Shown: positions 33,185 through 44,580 of the stretch, in pieces | How positions within the stretch are numbered: position 1 is the first letter of the stretch | Layout: every line of letters begins with the position of its first letter | Made by a program: the position numbers and the translations under genes | The notes under the pieces: model-generated | What the model was told of the DNA's origin: nothing | Databases searched by the model: none | The model's input: only the letters and a program-made list of their open reading frames with translations | DNA from: Acephala macrosclerotiorum | Taxonomy: Eukaryota; Ascomycota; Leotiomycetes; Helotiales; Mollisiaceae | DNA length: 64,000 bases | Reading direction: 5' to 3' | Assembly (NCBI GenBank): GCA_014904845.1 | Contig: MU119219.1 | Location: 248,001-312,000 of the forward strand

Positions 33185-36100
33185 ATGTCCTTCGGATGGT
33201 TGGCAGGCGACATCATAACTGCCATCTCTCTCGTCAACACCGTCACCTCTTCCCTTCGCTCAGCCTCGGGCTCCTCCGCCAAATACCAATCCCTAATCTC
33301 GCAACTCTATACCCTCGAATCTGCCCTCCTCTGAGCCAAGAATATCAAGCTTGATGACGCTCAATCCGCGAAGGTGATCGCGCTGAGGCAGGCTGCTGCG
33401 CAGTGCCAGGCGACGATCCATACGTTCGGACAGAAGATCCTTAAATATCAGCCGAGTCTGAGATCTGGAGGTAGTGGTAACAAGGTAAAGGGTTTGTGGA
33501 AGAACGGGAATTGGGAATTATTAAAGAAGGATGACTTGGCGATGCTTGAGGCGGACTTGGCGGGGCATACGGCAGCTATCAATTTATTGTTGTCGAGTAT
33601 ACAGTTGTAAGGCAACTAGTACAATTAAGCTATGCTTGGGCCTGACATAGTCTATAGGTCCCATTCAAGAAAGTTTGGCCTTATACCTGATGCCACCTCT
33701 TCAGTTCCCGACCCAAACTCCACCGATCCCAATGAAAGGACAGATGCTACCGTTCTTGCTGCTGCAGAGACGATGTGCTCCGAGTCAACGCAGGATCCCA
33801 AGAGCAGCACAGTCCAGGTCGAGTACGGATATCCTGCCCTTTCACAGTCACAACAAGACGCATCCGGCAACTTGACACCATACGAGGCACAAAAAGCTGC
33901 TATCGAACAGCACAATTTCACAGTCCAGGCTTTTCCAAACCAGCACCGCCAGGCTTCATCAGATAGACTCACTAGCCGACACGATAGTATACTCAACCTT
34001 GATGATGATGACCTCGAGAGACCAACTACAGCTCTCTTGCTCGGCAGCATTCCGTCCTCGACTACTGTTTGAACATTGATGGAGATATTCAAGCAATATG
34101 ATCCTGTTATTTCTGCTCGCGTGCTTAGACACAAGAACTGCGGTTTCGTCAATTTCGAACGTCTCGAGAGTGCTGTTTCTGCTAAGGCAATGATGAATGG
34201 AAAGGAAATCTTCCCTGGAGCTGGACCGATACGCATTAATTTTGCCATGCCACCTTCTCATTCGGGTAGTCAGACTCCAGACCACGATGGGGCAATGCCA
34301 TCATCAGCTGCGGCCGCCATTCACCACGATGCCTGGAATGAGTCGAATTTAACTAATGATCCCTCCTCGAACCCTGACATTAATCTTTCTATTGTGAAGG
34401 AGAAAGCGAGATCGGCTGAGCCTGACGTGTCACCGGACTTGATCGACGACACACTTGAATCATCGAGTCCCGTTTGGGACAATCGTATTGCACTCGAGGC
34501 CTTCTACGATAACGAATTTGAGCAGGTGCTTACGAACTGGTTCGACGAGAAGAAAGCTTACGACAACACCAAATATTCTAGTGCAGAGGACAATATCCCC
34601 ACTTCTTTGTTGCTCGATCCGGATTTCTTGGATGTGAAAACGACAGAAGACCCTACGCTTGATAACTCAGACTCATCAGACTCGGACGATATCTTCTCAG
34701 TAGGGGCGGAATCGATATTCTCACAGTCTTCCATTGGTGCATCGCAGAGTCTGCTGGGTGAATTATATCTTCTGCTACACGATGATGAAGTTCTCGCTGC
34801 GCTATACCCCCAGGCTTTTAATAGCATGACCGTTCGCGACTTCCAGAAGTCGTTCAGAGAGTTATTAATAGCCTACTGTGAAGACTTACAGGCAACGGCG
34901 AAAGTCACCATTGGCCAAGACGGTCAAATTGCCCAAACAGCATTAGAAGCAGCGCAATTCATACGCAAAAGCTTGAGACCCCTCATCACCAGGCTTTCGG
35001 AGGGCTTTGGCCCCGTCGACTCAAGGAAAGGGAACTTCGCGGCGCTGCGAGCACAACCAGATCCACAACGTCTAGAGCGGGTCGAGTCCTTTCTGCAAGC
35101 ACGGCATGGTGTACATGCGCCGCAAGCAGACACATACGTGCATGATAGCGATGGCGACGATCTGGAGGAGCCAAGATTTGTGTATACTGCTCAACTCAAG
35201 AGATTTCTCGTAACCAGTACTGCCTGGGCGAAATTGAGACTGGACTTTACGAGTCATGTCAAGACTGCTTCTTTGGAGAAGAGCAAAATCACAGAAACAC
35301 CTGCAGACGAACTCAGGCCTCAGATCAATCATTCCCATCAACCCGCCATCGCACCGCGGCCGTCATCAGTCCGACGAATCCTAGAAAGTGTACCACTGCT
35401 ACGAAAAACTCATTTAAAGGAGGGGTCGATTGGACTAGAGTGGACTTGCAAGTGCTCACATTCTAGCATTGACTTCTACCAAGAGCTAGCCCCAGGCGGG
35501 GTTCATAAACTTGCCAATGAGCTCCTGCAACAGCCTGGGGTCATTCGAGCCCAGACTACCACAACATCGAAAAGCAGAGTATCTTCATTCCTCGAAATGA
35601 GTGAGAACATAATTTTAGGCTCTTCAGAGGCTTCCAGCGATGGAAAATCAGGCAGGTACTTCCGACAGCTCAAAGTACTTCCACATCTAGCGGCGGTTCA
35701 TCTAGTACTATATCCCAAAATGACCCATTGTTCCTTCTCTTTTGCATGAAAGAGAGCGACTACGTGAACGTACCAACAAACGAGCACGTTGAGGTAGGTA
35801 GTACTAAGTCCGATCAAGAACTCTTCACTTGCTTGAAAAGAAGGTATAAAGAGCGAAAGAAAGGATTCAAGATCTACTCAGCAGCTGTGAGCGGCATTCA
35901 TTTCGTCGAGGTAAGTTCGGTCTTCTCCCGACAAGCTTTTCCAAGGCGCCATGTTCCTCACTACCTCCAAATTCTATTGACCAACGCGCAGTTTGAAATC
36001 CGCCCAAAATCCTTGGTCGACTGCCTCGAAATCAACCGCGTCCCCCCACCATCCAAGAAAGCCATCGAATACGAATGGGAAATCGCGGAAACCTCACCCC

Positions 36101-36446
36101 CTCTTGGCTCCAACTATCTCAAGCACTCCTAGATTGTCCCGAAGACGCCTTAGACAGCGATCTTTGTCTACAGCGATTTCCAAAGAAACTTAAACCACGA
36201 CTCGAGTTTGCGAAAGGAAAAGACGCGAAGAACAAAGGATGGGGAATATACATCGAGGAAAAGAGGGGTTTGACGGGTCTTGGTTGGAGTGTAGGATTGT
36301 TGGGAGTTCTGATGAGTTTGGTGTTTGGTGTATGTTGGAATGTAAAGTATGGAGACATTCAAGGAGCGTGGGTAGTTGCTAGTTGGATTGTTGCTGTGTT
36401 TGCAATCGCGCTGTTTATGATTCAAACTTGGGGACTCGGAATTTGA
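33185..36446 (+). pseudogene. Disrupted NLR-associated/membrane gene carrying a foreign insert
   Basis: ATG 33185 begins MSFGWLAGDIITAISLV, the start of a widespread fungal N-terminal domain found in NLR-type and related proteins. The frame meets TGA at 33332-33334 and continues in the same frame as AKNIKLDDAQSAKVIALRQ to 33610. After a foreign insert (listed separately) the frame continues through acidic linker DNSDSSDSDDIFSVG and a helical region, QSLLGELYLLLHDDEVL. A Cys motif, LEWTCKCSHSS (about 35450), follows. Then a frame change near 35650-35690 leads to NDPLFLLFCMKESDY and SDQELFTCLKRRYKERKKG. An intron (about 35911-35992, GTAAGT/GCAG) leads to FEIRPKSLVDCLEINRVPPP. A last frame change at about 36126 leads to LQRFPKKLKPRL and two transmembrane helices. 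The N- and C-terminal parts match one known fungal architecture. With at least one stop and two frameshifts it is probably not translated as one protein, unless the assembly has errors. Confidence 0.65.
33632..34290 (+). pseudogene. Fragment of a PUF-family (Jsn1/Puf-type) RRM protein inside the preceding gene
   Basis: The segment reads RSHSRKFGLIPDATSSVPDP, later LERPTTALLLGSIPSSTTV, TGA (34070-34072), and then TLMEIFKQYDPVISARVL and HKNCGFVNFERLESAVSAKA, ending NGKEIFPGAGPIRINFAMPP. This is the RRM region, with its preceding linker, of fungal Jsn1-like RNA-binding proteins that also carry Pumilio repeats. RNP1-type KNCGFVNF and RNP2-type LLLGSIPS are both visible. No Pumilio repeats follow. 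Instead the frame runs into unrelated sequence of the host gene after about 34300. It is therefore a partial copy, with one in-frame stop, embedded in another gene. Confidence 0.7.
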
Positions 36447-36606
36447 GCTTCTTGGTCTTTTGACACCCATTCGGTCTTAGTAGGCTCCAAGGACCTGTAT
36501 ATGTCTTCAGGTGCAAAGTATTTCGTGCCAATGTTGCCTTTCCCATCGCCAGATTTTAAATTCGCAGATTTTCGAATTCCCATCAATGCCTTGACTTTAT
36601 GTCTGA

Positions 36607-38183
36607 TCAGCCGGCCCAAACACGTTTTGCCTTAAGATCATGTCCGGTGTACGTGTTTAGCAAGTCCGTTATCCATCTTCCCTCGGCGGATTCATTGCCA
36701 CCTAGCGTTGACCAAGCAGTCGTCACGGCCAAGTGCACAACCGGCGAATGGCACAACTCGATAGATAATTTGTGCACCAAGTAGTACGGAATGCTGCGAC
36801 AGATTTCCAAAGCTACCAACCGTTCGAGAGAAGTATAATCTTCTTTGGTGAGTTTCCAGATATCGTCCTGATATTTGGTGTCTTCAGGAGGACTTTGCGA
36901 TATATTTTGGTTTGAGAAGAGTACGGAGATCATATCTAACTCCCAAGATTGGCCAAGATCCTCGAACGGGAGGGAGGTGAGGATTCGCAGGACGTAAATG
37001 AGTACTGTGTTGTAAAACATCAACATAGTCGCGACGAACTCGCTCGAGAACTCGAGACCCGTAAGAAAAGGGGGTGAACCATCTCCTAAAGACTCTGGTG
37101 AAACTGCAGGGGATTCGACGTAACGATTCCTTCTATCGCGATCCCATTGCTGTCTCCAACTCCGGAGTTGAGTCAGTAACGTCAGCGCCCTGCACTTCAA
37201 ATCGTCTCGTTTATTTGCATCACTCTTAAAAGAGAGTCCCCAGTTCGCCAACATCTCATCACGCTCCGCAGTCAGGACGGTACAGTCTGCTAAAATATCA
37301 AGTAAATCTTGTTCCATCATCTCTTCATCTGAAAAGCATTGTGCCCTCAAGATATTCTTCCATCCCTCTCGTGCAAGAGTCGATGCTCTCCCTGATTGTA
37401 TCGATGCGAAAAGAATCATATACCGCACCACTTTGTACAACTCAGCATGCTTCGGGCTGAGATAGAAATTGGTGTCGCGGAGCTCCAGTAGCTTTTCCAG
37501 TCCAAGCATATGTTCTAAATAATGGCTGGGACCATTTGGTATGAAGATCTCTAGTAAGGCGAAGGCGATGACTGAGAGAATGACTTCGTCGCGCGTGTAG
37601 CATATCGGATCTGAGAGTGCTTGGTTGAGCTGCTTCAGTGCTGCTCCGTACATTGTATACCCTTGACCGGTAATGATGGATTGTTTGTGTTGAGTACCGA
37701 AATAGATGACAGAAAAACTCAAAATGGCGACTTGGAAGATTCGATCATTTGGGATTGTTGTGGTCGTTTCTGCTGGTATAACGTCGGTGAGGTGACCTTC
37801 CTGAAGTGCTAGGTCCATGAGAGCACCGCGGAGACCATACTTCTGAGTGTAACAGATATATATTTCAATCTCGTTGCCCTTTAGTGAGGGGGTAATGGGA
37901 GATTTATGATCAGTATCCCCAGAGTCACATGACGAGCTTGGCGACACGGCCGTCCTTTTAACAGTCCTTCTTGATTTGACAATCTTGGCTTCGACGAAGG
38001 CAATACCTTTCGCTCCATCACATTCGGCACCCGATTTCAGGCACCGATTACAGACAGGACGAGTTTCATCTGGAAGTGGCTTTAGTTCGGGTTTTATGTC
38101 GTCGAGCCACAAAGCTCACCGCATTTGACTCGCCTCTTACGGCAAGTAGAGCAACCTTTTGACCTCCCGGCAACGTTCACCAT
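36607..38183 (-). CDS. Zn2Cys6 transcription factor
   Basis: Two exons, 38120-38183 and 36607-38069 (intron 38070-38119, GTGAGC donor, CCAG acceptor), give 508 residues. ATG 38183 is chosen because the first exon gives MVNVAGRSKGCSTCRKRRVKC and the join completes the six-cysteine cluster (Cys 11, 14, 21, 28, 31 and 38) with the usual Pro between the two halves. The rest resembles the Fungal_trans_2-type regulatory region: helical blocks such as FQVAILSFSVIYFGTQH and YLEHMLGLEKLLELR. It is expected to be nuclear and to bind CGG-containing sites as a dimer or monomer. It is divergent from the Gfo/Idh/MocA gene with 1.3 kb between, so it may control that gene and its neighbours. Confidence 0.9.
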
Positions 38184-39483
38184 GTTCCTTATTGGCGTCG
38201 AGGACCGTTAATAACCAAGGGGTACCACAAATCGGAGTTGTTGCCGCAGCAGTTTCAATCTCCCGTCTTTTGCAGGAGGCTAGGTCAAGCTGAGATCTTA
38301 ATGCAGTAAGTCTCCTTGCATTGACCAACGGCTACCCCCTTGCTCTGAGACTGTGGTCCAAAAGTATCTAGGCAAGGCTGAGAAGTTGAAAGCGCTGATT
38401 GGAGTATGTTGGTCTTTGACGATGTCGAGGGACCCGGATTTGGCATGTACAGGCTCAAGGTTCAGCAGTACCAGGCCGTAAACTCTCCCAAGCGCTGCGT
38501 AATATCGGAAGCATGGGACAAGGCCGTCTCGGTGTTGACCGCAAGGCTTTTTGCTTGCAAAGCCGTTGTGATTGCTCAGTTACCTCGAATCTGATGTTGA
38601 AGGTTGCACCCACGCCGCAATGCACCAGCGTGTGCCAACCGAAGACCGCACCCCTGGCTAAGAATCTCACTCTACGCTATGCCTCTTGCGGCTCAATGAG
38701 CGAGCAACCTCGTCGCCATCCTCATGCCGGTCACAGATGAGAAAGAAGAATCTGCGAATATCTGATGCTGCTGAATACTGAAAATGATGTCATGATGCCG
38801 TTGTGGTTGTCAACTTGGGCTTCACAGCCGCACAATACGTTCCATGATAGCCGGCACGTGACATATGCGCGTTTCTGGTCTCTCTTTTCTATACTTGCAG
38901 ATCAGCAACAGCGCTTCTTAATCTACTTTAATTTTTCATAAACCGTTTACCGAAGTATTAAAAAGATCTTCTCAACAAATGTAGCGATCTTGGAAGGCAT
39001 AGAATCACGTGCGAAGCGTCACCAAGTGCGCTAAACCTCTTGCGGCTCATTCCGCGGCGAACCCCTCTTTTATCTCAACCTCACAAACGCAGGGCCATGA
39101 CACCACATTGGCTCCTACGGTAAACGCACAGTCATGCCATCGTGAGCATACTGTGCCGTATGCGTCGTCCTGGCTGATGATGATCCCTCGCGGACAGAAA
39201 GATATAAGAATGGCATTCCTACAAGACCGAAATGCAGTCCTCATCCATCTCTCATCACCGCAACACGCAACCTACTTCCAACTTGAACACTTCTCACTCA
39301 CTCCCAGCTATCAACACTCCAACGCAAAAGCTATATCCAACTTATATCCAATTGGAACACTCCTCAAAAACCCCGAACTACCATACTGAACTGCCCACCT
39401 CTTACCAATTGCACTCCATACAGTGAGTGCTCTTCCAGCGTTTGAGAACGGGCCCAATACTGATAGCTGTGTAGACCAACGAA
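38184..39483. other. Divergent intergenic region between regulator and oxidoreductase
   Basis: No gene recognised. This 1.3-kb region is the shared upstream space of the Zn2Cys6 regulator (left) and the oxidoreductase (right). Near 39290-39410 there are repeated CCAACTT/ATCCAACTT and TACCAATTG-type motifs that look like low-complexity leader sequence. Confidence 0.45.
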
Positions 39484-40829
39484 ATGGCAGCCCTCGTCAG
39501 CCGTGTATATTCAGCATTTGTCCCACCCAAATCAGCCATACTACCCAAGCGTGCTGATGCTATCAAGTTTGGCATCTTGGGCGCGGCGAACATCGCGTAA
39601 GTCCTCTAGAAATTCAAATATTCAACGTTCTGCAGATCTAAAAACGAGCAGTCCCATGGCTCTAATCACTCCTGCCAAATCACACCCAGAAGTCATCATC
39701 CAGTCTGTCGCTGCTCGTGATCGTGAGAAGGCCGAGAAGTTCGCTAAAGCCAACGGTATTCCCCAGGTGCACGGTTCCTACCAGGGTGAGTCTGGAAATG
39801 ATTAATACTAGCGACCTCTTGCTGATGCCTTAGCCAGAAATGCTCGACGACCCAAACATCGACGCCATCTACATTCCACTCCCCAACTCCTTCCACTTTG
39901 AGTGGGCCGTTCGCTCCATCCGCGCCGGCAAGCACGTCCTACTCGAGAAGCCGTCGGTGTCGAATGCCATCGAGGCCGAGATGCTCTTCCGGCTTCCCGA
40001 GTTGTCTCAGCCTAACGCACCTGTTCTCCTCGAAGCCTTCCACACACGCTTCTTCCCGTCGTGGCAGTACTTCCAGTCCCTGGTTGTACCTGAAAATATC
40101 GAGCACATCAAGTCTGTCTCGATGATTCCGTGGTGGGGTACTAGCAAGGGCGACATCTACTTCAACTACAATCTCTCCGGCGGCAGTATGATGTCCCTTG
40201 GAACATACAACTTCGCCACGATACGTACACTTTTCGGCGCCGAACCGGTCGAGTGCCTGAGCTGCGAGACGCACCAATATCCCGAAGAGGCGCACAAGAA
40301 CATCGACACCGACTTCAAGGCCAAGTTCCGCTTCCCCAACGGCGGCATCGGCGAGGCCGAGAGCACTTTGAACGGACCCACTATCTGGGTCCCTTCTTCC
40401 GTGGTCGTCAAGAACAAGGAAGTCATCGTGCCAGATTCCTCCCTCCCCAAGGATCAAGAAAAGGTACTAAAGCGCGAGCAATCGATCTATGGCGTCGCCT
40501 TTGGCCTCCTCTGGCACCGTATCGATATCAAGGATAATTATACCATCCGCACCAAGACTGGGGGCAAGGTGATCAAGAAGTGGACGGAGAAGAAGTCGCA
40601 CAAGGCCTATACTTTCAAGCAGGCGGGTGGAGAGTTTGCGAAGTATCCAGGCGACAGTTACTGGATGTCTTACCGACATCAACTTGAGCAGTTCGTCAAC
40701 AAGGTCAAGGGCCGTGAAGTACAGTCGTGGATTGATGGCGAGGACTCGATCAATCAGATGAAGATGCTCGATATGGCATACGAGAAGAGCGGACTCGGTC
40801 TCCGACCCACTAGCAAGTTTAGGCCGTAG
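39484..40829 (+). CDS. Gfo/Idh/MocA oxidoreductase (D-xylose / dihydrodiol dehydrogenase type)
   Basis: Three exons, 39484-39596, 39652-39785 and 39838-40829, give 412 residues. Introns of 55 and 52 nt with GTAAGT and GTGAGT donors restore the family blocks GILGAANIAPMALI (NAD(P)-binding Rossmann loop) and HGSYQEMLDDPNIDAIYIPLPN. The catalytic-site signature LLEKPSVSN with the conserved Lys lies at about residue 130. Other conserved parts are EAFHTRFFPSW, and the C-terminal sheet with NGGIGEAESTL. Fungal proteins of this type oxidise D-xylose with NADP+ or act on trans-dihydrodiols of arenes. No targeting signal is evident, though the first 25 residues are basic. The neighbouring regulator, FAD monooxygenase and sugar transporter are consistent with a sugar or aromatic catabolic role. 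Confidence 0.9.
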
Positions 40830-41899
40830 AGGAGGGATTTGATTCAGATTGTACAACTTGAATTGATATTTATGGCTTGGGGAGATAGACTGGGGTTAAT
40901 TGTATAGTATATGCGAAGAAGCGGGTTTGGCTTGCGAATAATACCAATTTTTTTATTGTGCTATGACTTCAGCCTGACGCTTAAGCTCGATAACTATAAC
41001 CATCCCCTTGCCCTAGTCATGGCTATTATTGACTCCACAAACATTTTCGCGGCAAGTGCCTATCAAATCATATATTACTACTTTGCTGTCCTGTCCTTCA
41101 ATCCTAATCCTCTCAAAATTTGCTCCTGCGGTTCCCGCTAGATGGCTGTTCCTATTTCCTCTTTCGCTGCAAGATTCTGTACAAGATTAAGTTAGTTGTA
41201 ATTCTTCTTCTTTGCACAGATGCTGTCTAGTATTCCATATCTTAACACCACGCATTGGCGCGCAGCCGTGACAATACTGACAGCAACGAAGAGATTTTAT
41301 GCACCTAAAATCATATCACTAATGAAAATATTTCTATACCAGGCTTGTCGGAGCAGGTCAAGGAGACTCTGATGTAGCGTTTTAGAGAATGTCCATCCTT
41401 CCAACACAATATAAGCACGTACACGTGACTCAATGCCCCTTTTTTTTCGCTTGCCAATTTTTCGCTTCAGAGAAATTCCGATCTAAGCGGAGAATCCATC
41501 CTTCCGATATTGTTTCTCCTCTATTCATGTTTCAGCCACGAGTCTCCGTAACAGTCACCTCGAGTTCATGCGGGGTACTGCAATGTGGGTCCCCATCCAC
41601 CAGTTCAAAGCCCCACCTCCATTCCCCTCCCCGAGACGCGCATCATGGAGGCTTAATCGAGGTAATTGAGCCGATAGGTCTATCGGCTTGGATGAAATGT
41701 CGGCAATATAACGACCGAGTTGTATGCAGTCGCAGAAGTGAAGTGGAGGAGGGGTCGTGGGGTGTGGATGGTCTCATTTTGGACTTTTCATCTTTCATTC
41801 TGAGATTGATATATCTTTCGGAACAAGAAAAGTTCGGATTGGAAGAGTAGATTTCGCGAGCAGGGTATCAAAATTTTTGAACACTGTGACTTTGACAAG
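40830..41899. other. Intergenic, nothing recognised
   Basis: No gene supported. The right part is the promoter of the FAD monooxygenase. Confidence 0.5.
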
Positions 41900-43279
41900 A
41901 TGGGTTCAATTCAAGAAGACGCACCGGCGCCGCCAACTGGAATCAATGTGATAGTCGTAGGCGCCGGTAAGCCCCAGTGTCTCCCTCTCTTCGCGAATAT
42001 CCATACTAATGCCTTAACTCAGGATTCGGCGGCCTCACAGCGGCAATAGAATGCCACCGCCAAGGCCACAACGTCTCAATCTACGAATCCTTTCCCGAAC
42101 TCAAAGTCCTCGGCGACATCATCTCCTTCGGTCCCAACGCAGGCCGAATCTTCTACCGCTGGTCCCACGGTTCCATTGCTGCCAAAATGCGAGCCCTATC
42201 AATCGATCTCTCGACCTACGGATTCAAAATCCATAAATATGATACTGGGGAAGTCGTTGCGCATCAGAAGACACCGCCTAGAGATCCGACGGCACCGATG
42301 TTTAATGGCCATAGAGGAGAGTTACATAAGATTGTTTTTGAGTATGCGAGGGATGAGTTGGGGATTCCTATTCATCTTGGGAGGAAAGTAACGAGGTATT
42401 TTGAAGATGAGAAGGAAGCGGGTATTGAGTTAGAAGATGGGACGATTGTTACGGGGGATATAGTGGTTGGATCTGATGGTGTGCGGTCGAGAGCCCGAAC
42501 ACTTGTTCTTGGATATGAAGACAAGCCCAAGTCCAGCGGCTACGCAATCTGGAGAGCTTGGTTCGTCTCTCCTCCCTTAAATCAGCCTCTTCTAACATGA
42601 AAATAGGTTCTCAAATAAAGACATGATCGCGGACCCGCGCACGAAACAATTCTGCGAAAACGGCGACACCTTCAACGGTTGGATCGGGCCCGACGTCCAC
42701 TTCCTCTTCTCCACCATAAAAAACGGCTCCGACTGTTGTTGGGTCCTCACCCACCGCGACGAACACGACATCGACGAATCCTGGTCCTTCCCCGGCCATC
42801 TAGAAGACGTTTATAAAGTTCTCGAAGGATGGGATCCTATGTATAAAGCCATTGTAGAGAAGACGCCTTCGCTTGTAGATTGGAAGTTAGTGTATAGGGA
42901 TCCGTTACCAACTTGGACGAGTAAACATGGACGTATTTGTCTTTTGGGTGATGCGGCGCATCCATTTTTACCGACTAGTACACAGGGAGCGACGCAGGCG
43001 TTGGAGGATGGGGTTACATTGGCTGTTACGTTGAAGAGGGCTGGGAAAGATAACATCCCAGCGGGAGTGAGAGCATACCAAGAAATCAGGTATGACAGGG
43101 TGAAGGCGGTGCAGAAGACGGGAGAGACGACGAGGGATATGTGGCATAAGGCGGATTGGGACAAGGTCAAGGAGGATCCGAAGAGGATTGAGTTACCGAG
43201 GGAGGACTGGATTTTTTTGCATGATGCGCAGAAGCATGCTGAGACGGTGTATGATGATGTTGTGAAGCAGTTTTTGTAG
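41900..43279 (+). CDS. FAD-dependent monooxygenase (salicylate hydroxylase-like)
   Basis: Three exons, 41900-41966, 42023-42560 and 42607-43279, give 425 residues. The first intron splits the FAD-binding motif VVGAGFGGLTAA. The second has a weak GTTCGT donor and an AATAG acceptor but restores RAWFSNKDM exactly. The class-A flavoprotein monooxygenase signatures are all present. They are the GxGxxG Rossmann motif at the N-terminus, the DG motif GDIVVGSDGVRSRAR (about residue 185), and the GD motif LLGDAAHPFLPTSTQGA (about residue 330). Such enzymes hydroxylate aromatic or other ring substrates with NAD(P)H and O2. The start ATG is in the context ACAAGATGG. The substrate is unknown; a phenolic compound is the usual one for this sub-family. 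Confidence 0.9.
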
Positions 43280-43714
43280 TTATTCTAGACCTGGCTTGCG
43301 CCTAATAGAACTTCTGGGCATCTAAACCATATTAATCCCACTTGAGAGTTTCAGCACAGTGCTTACGAACATGGTTCTAGAACTTTTACCTCTGGATTAA
43401 GACTTGGAACCCGGATCACTCGGTCCGGATCATTGGGGACACGGGAAGTCGAAGATCTGAGCCAACTCCGCGGTGCTGGCGTAATGTTGAAGGGTAGAAG
43501 GGTAGTTGCATATAGATGTACCCCACTTGGGAAGAGAAAGTCCCAATCACTGACGGCTCGGGAAAATCATCAACATCACGCAAAGAGCCAATCTCAGAGA
43601 TCATTGGTGTGAGTTGACAAGCGGAGAACGGAAGCAGCATCAAATGTGACTCCATTAATGCAAGCTAAGTCCAACAAGAGCCAAATCTTCATCGCTCTCG
43701 AACCAGCCTCCTCA
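43280..43714. other. Intergenic up to the transposon
   Basis: It holds the 3' region of the monooxygenase and then sequence without coding potential, ending at the target-site duplication of the transposon. Confidence 0.5.
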
Positions 43715-43722
43715 ACCAAAGA
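43715..43722. repeat. Target-site duplication, left copy
   Basis: ACCAAAGA directly precedes the first base of the terminal inverted repeat and is repeated exactly at 47226-47233. Eight bases is the duplication length of the hAT superfamily. Confidence 0.9.
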
Positions 43723-44049
43723 CAGTGTGAGAAAAAAATACTCAACTATTTAAATAGCTATTGAGTAGTATTGAGTAGTATTGAGTTGAGTAGAAGTAGC
43801 AGTACTATGACTAAGCTATTGAATAGCTACTTAATACTATTGAGTAGACACGTGATCGTCACATATAAAATTACATAAAATGAAATACTTTTAAAAAGAA
43901 AATAAAATCTTTAATTGAAGTCTTAAAATCTAATGCAATCTATAGTTGAAATCTAAAAAAACAACGAAAACTATTTCTCTTTAATATAAAACAAATTCTT
44001 AGAGTCTTTTTCTCTTTTTATCCTTTTTTTTCTCTCTTTTTCGGACTCT

Positions 44050-44580
44050 TTTTTTGCAACTACACTTCAACTCTTCAAGCAAAGAACTTGTTCTAGAGTA
44101 TCTTTAGATATTCTATTACAGTGCTTTGTGATAAGCAAAGCTCCTTAAGAGAAAAAGCGCTCGAAAAGTGCCGAGATTACTAGAATTTGAAGATATTTCT
44201 TTATAACTTGAAATAAAATAAAAAAACGTGAACCATTTTCTAATCACTAAATTAAAGGTCTAATCTAATTTATATTAGTTACTTTTCCATAAAAAAATAT
44301 AAGAAAATATATTAATAAAATATATTGAAAATTTCAAGTAAAAAAGAATTAAAACTTACTTCTCTTATAATTCTTAGAGAATCTAAATAAGCATCTAATT
44401 CATTATCCTCGTCTATATCAATAGTAGTAAAATAGATATTATTATCATCTTCTTCTATTGTAATAGTATTCTCTTAATTAGAAAATAGAAATATTCGAGA
44501 TTTTTGTTTAAGACTAAAAATTTAAATTAATTAAAAATTCGAATTAAAAATAAATAAAAATTCAAACTTACAAATTAAAC
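44050..44580 (-). pseudogene. C-terminal remnant of the hAT transposase
   Basis: On the minus strand, near 44060-44165, one frame reads FERFFS, a stop, then GALLITKHCNRISKDTLEQV and LCLKS, stop. This corresponds to the hAT C-terminal dimerisation region, where the ERxFS motif is followed by a stretch ending in CLKSW. Both stops are explained by C-to-T changes on one or the other strand, the RIP pattern. Further to the right (about 44370-44400), EDNELDAYLDSLRII fits the acidic linker before that domain. The rest of the frame, toward 46750, is too mutated to read. The orientation implies the transposase ran from right to left. Confidence 0.65.
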
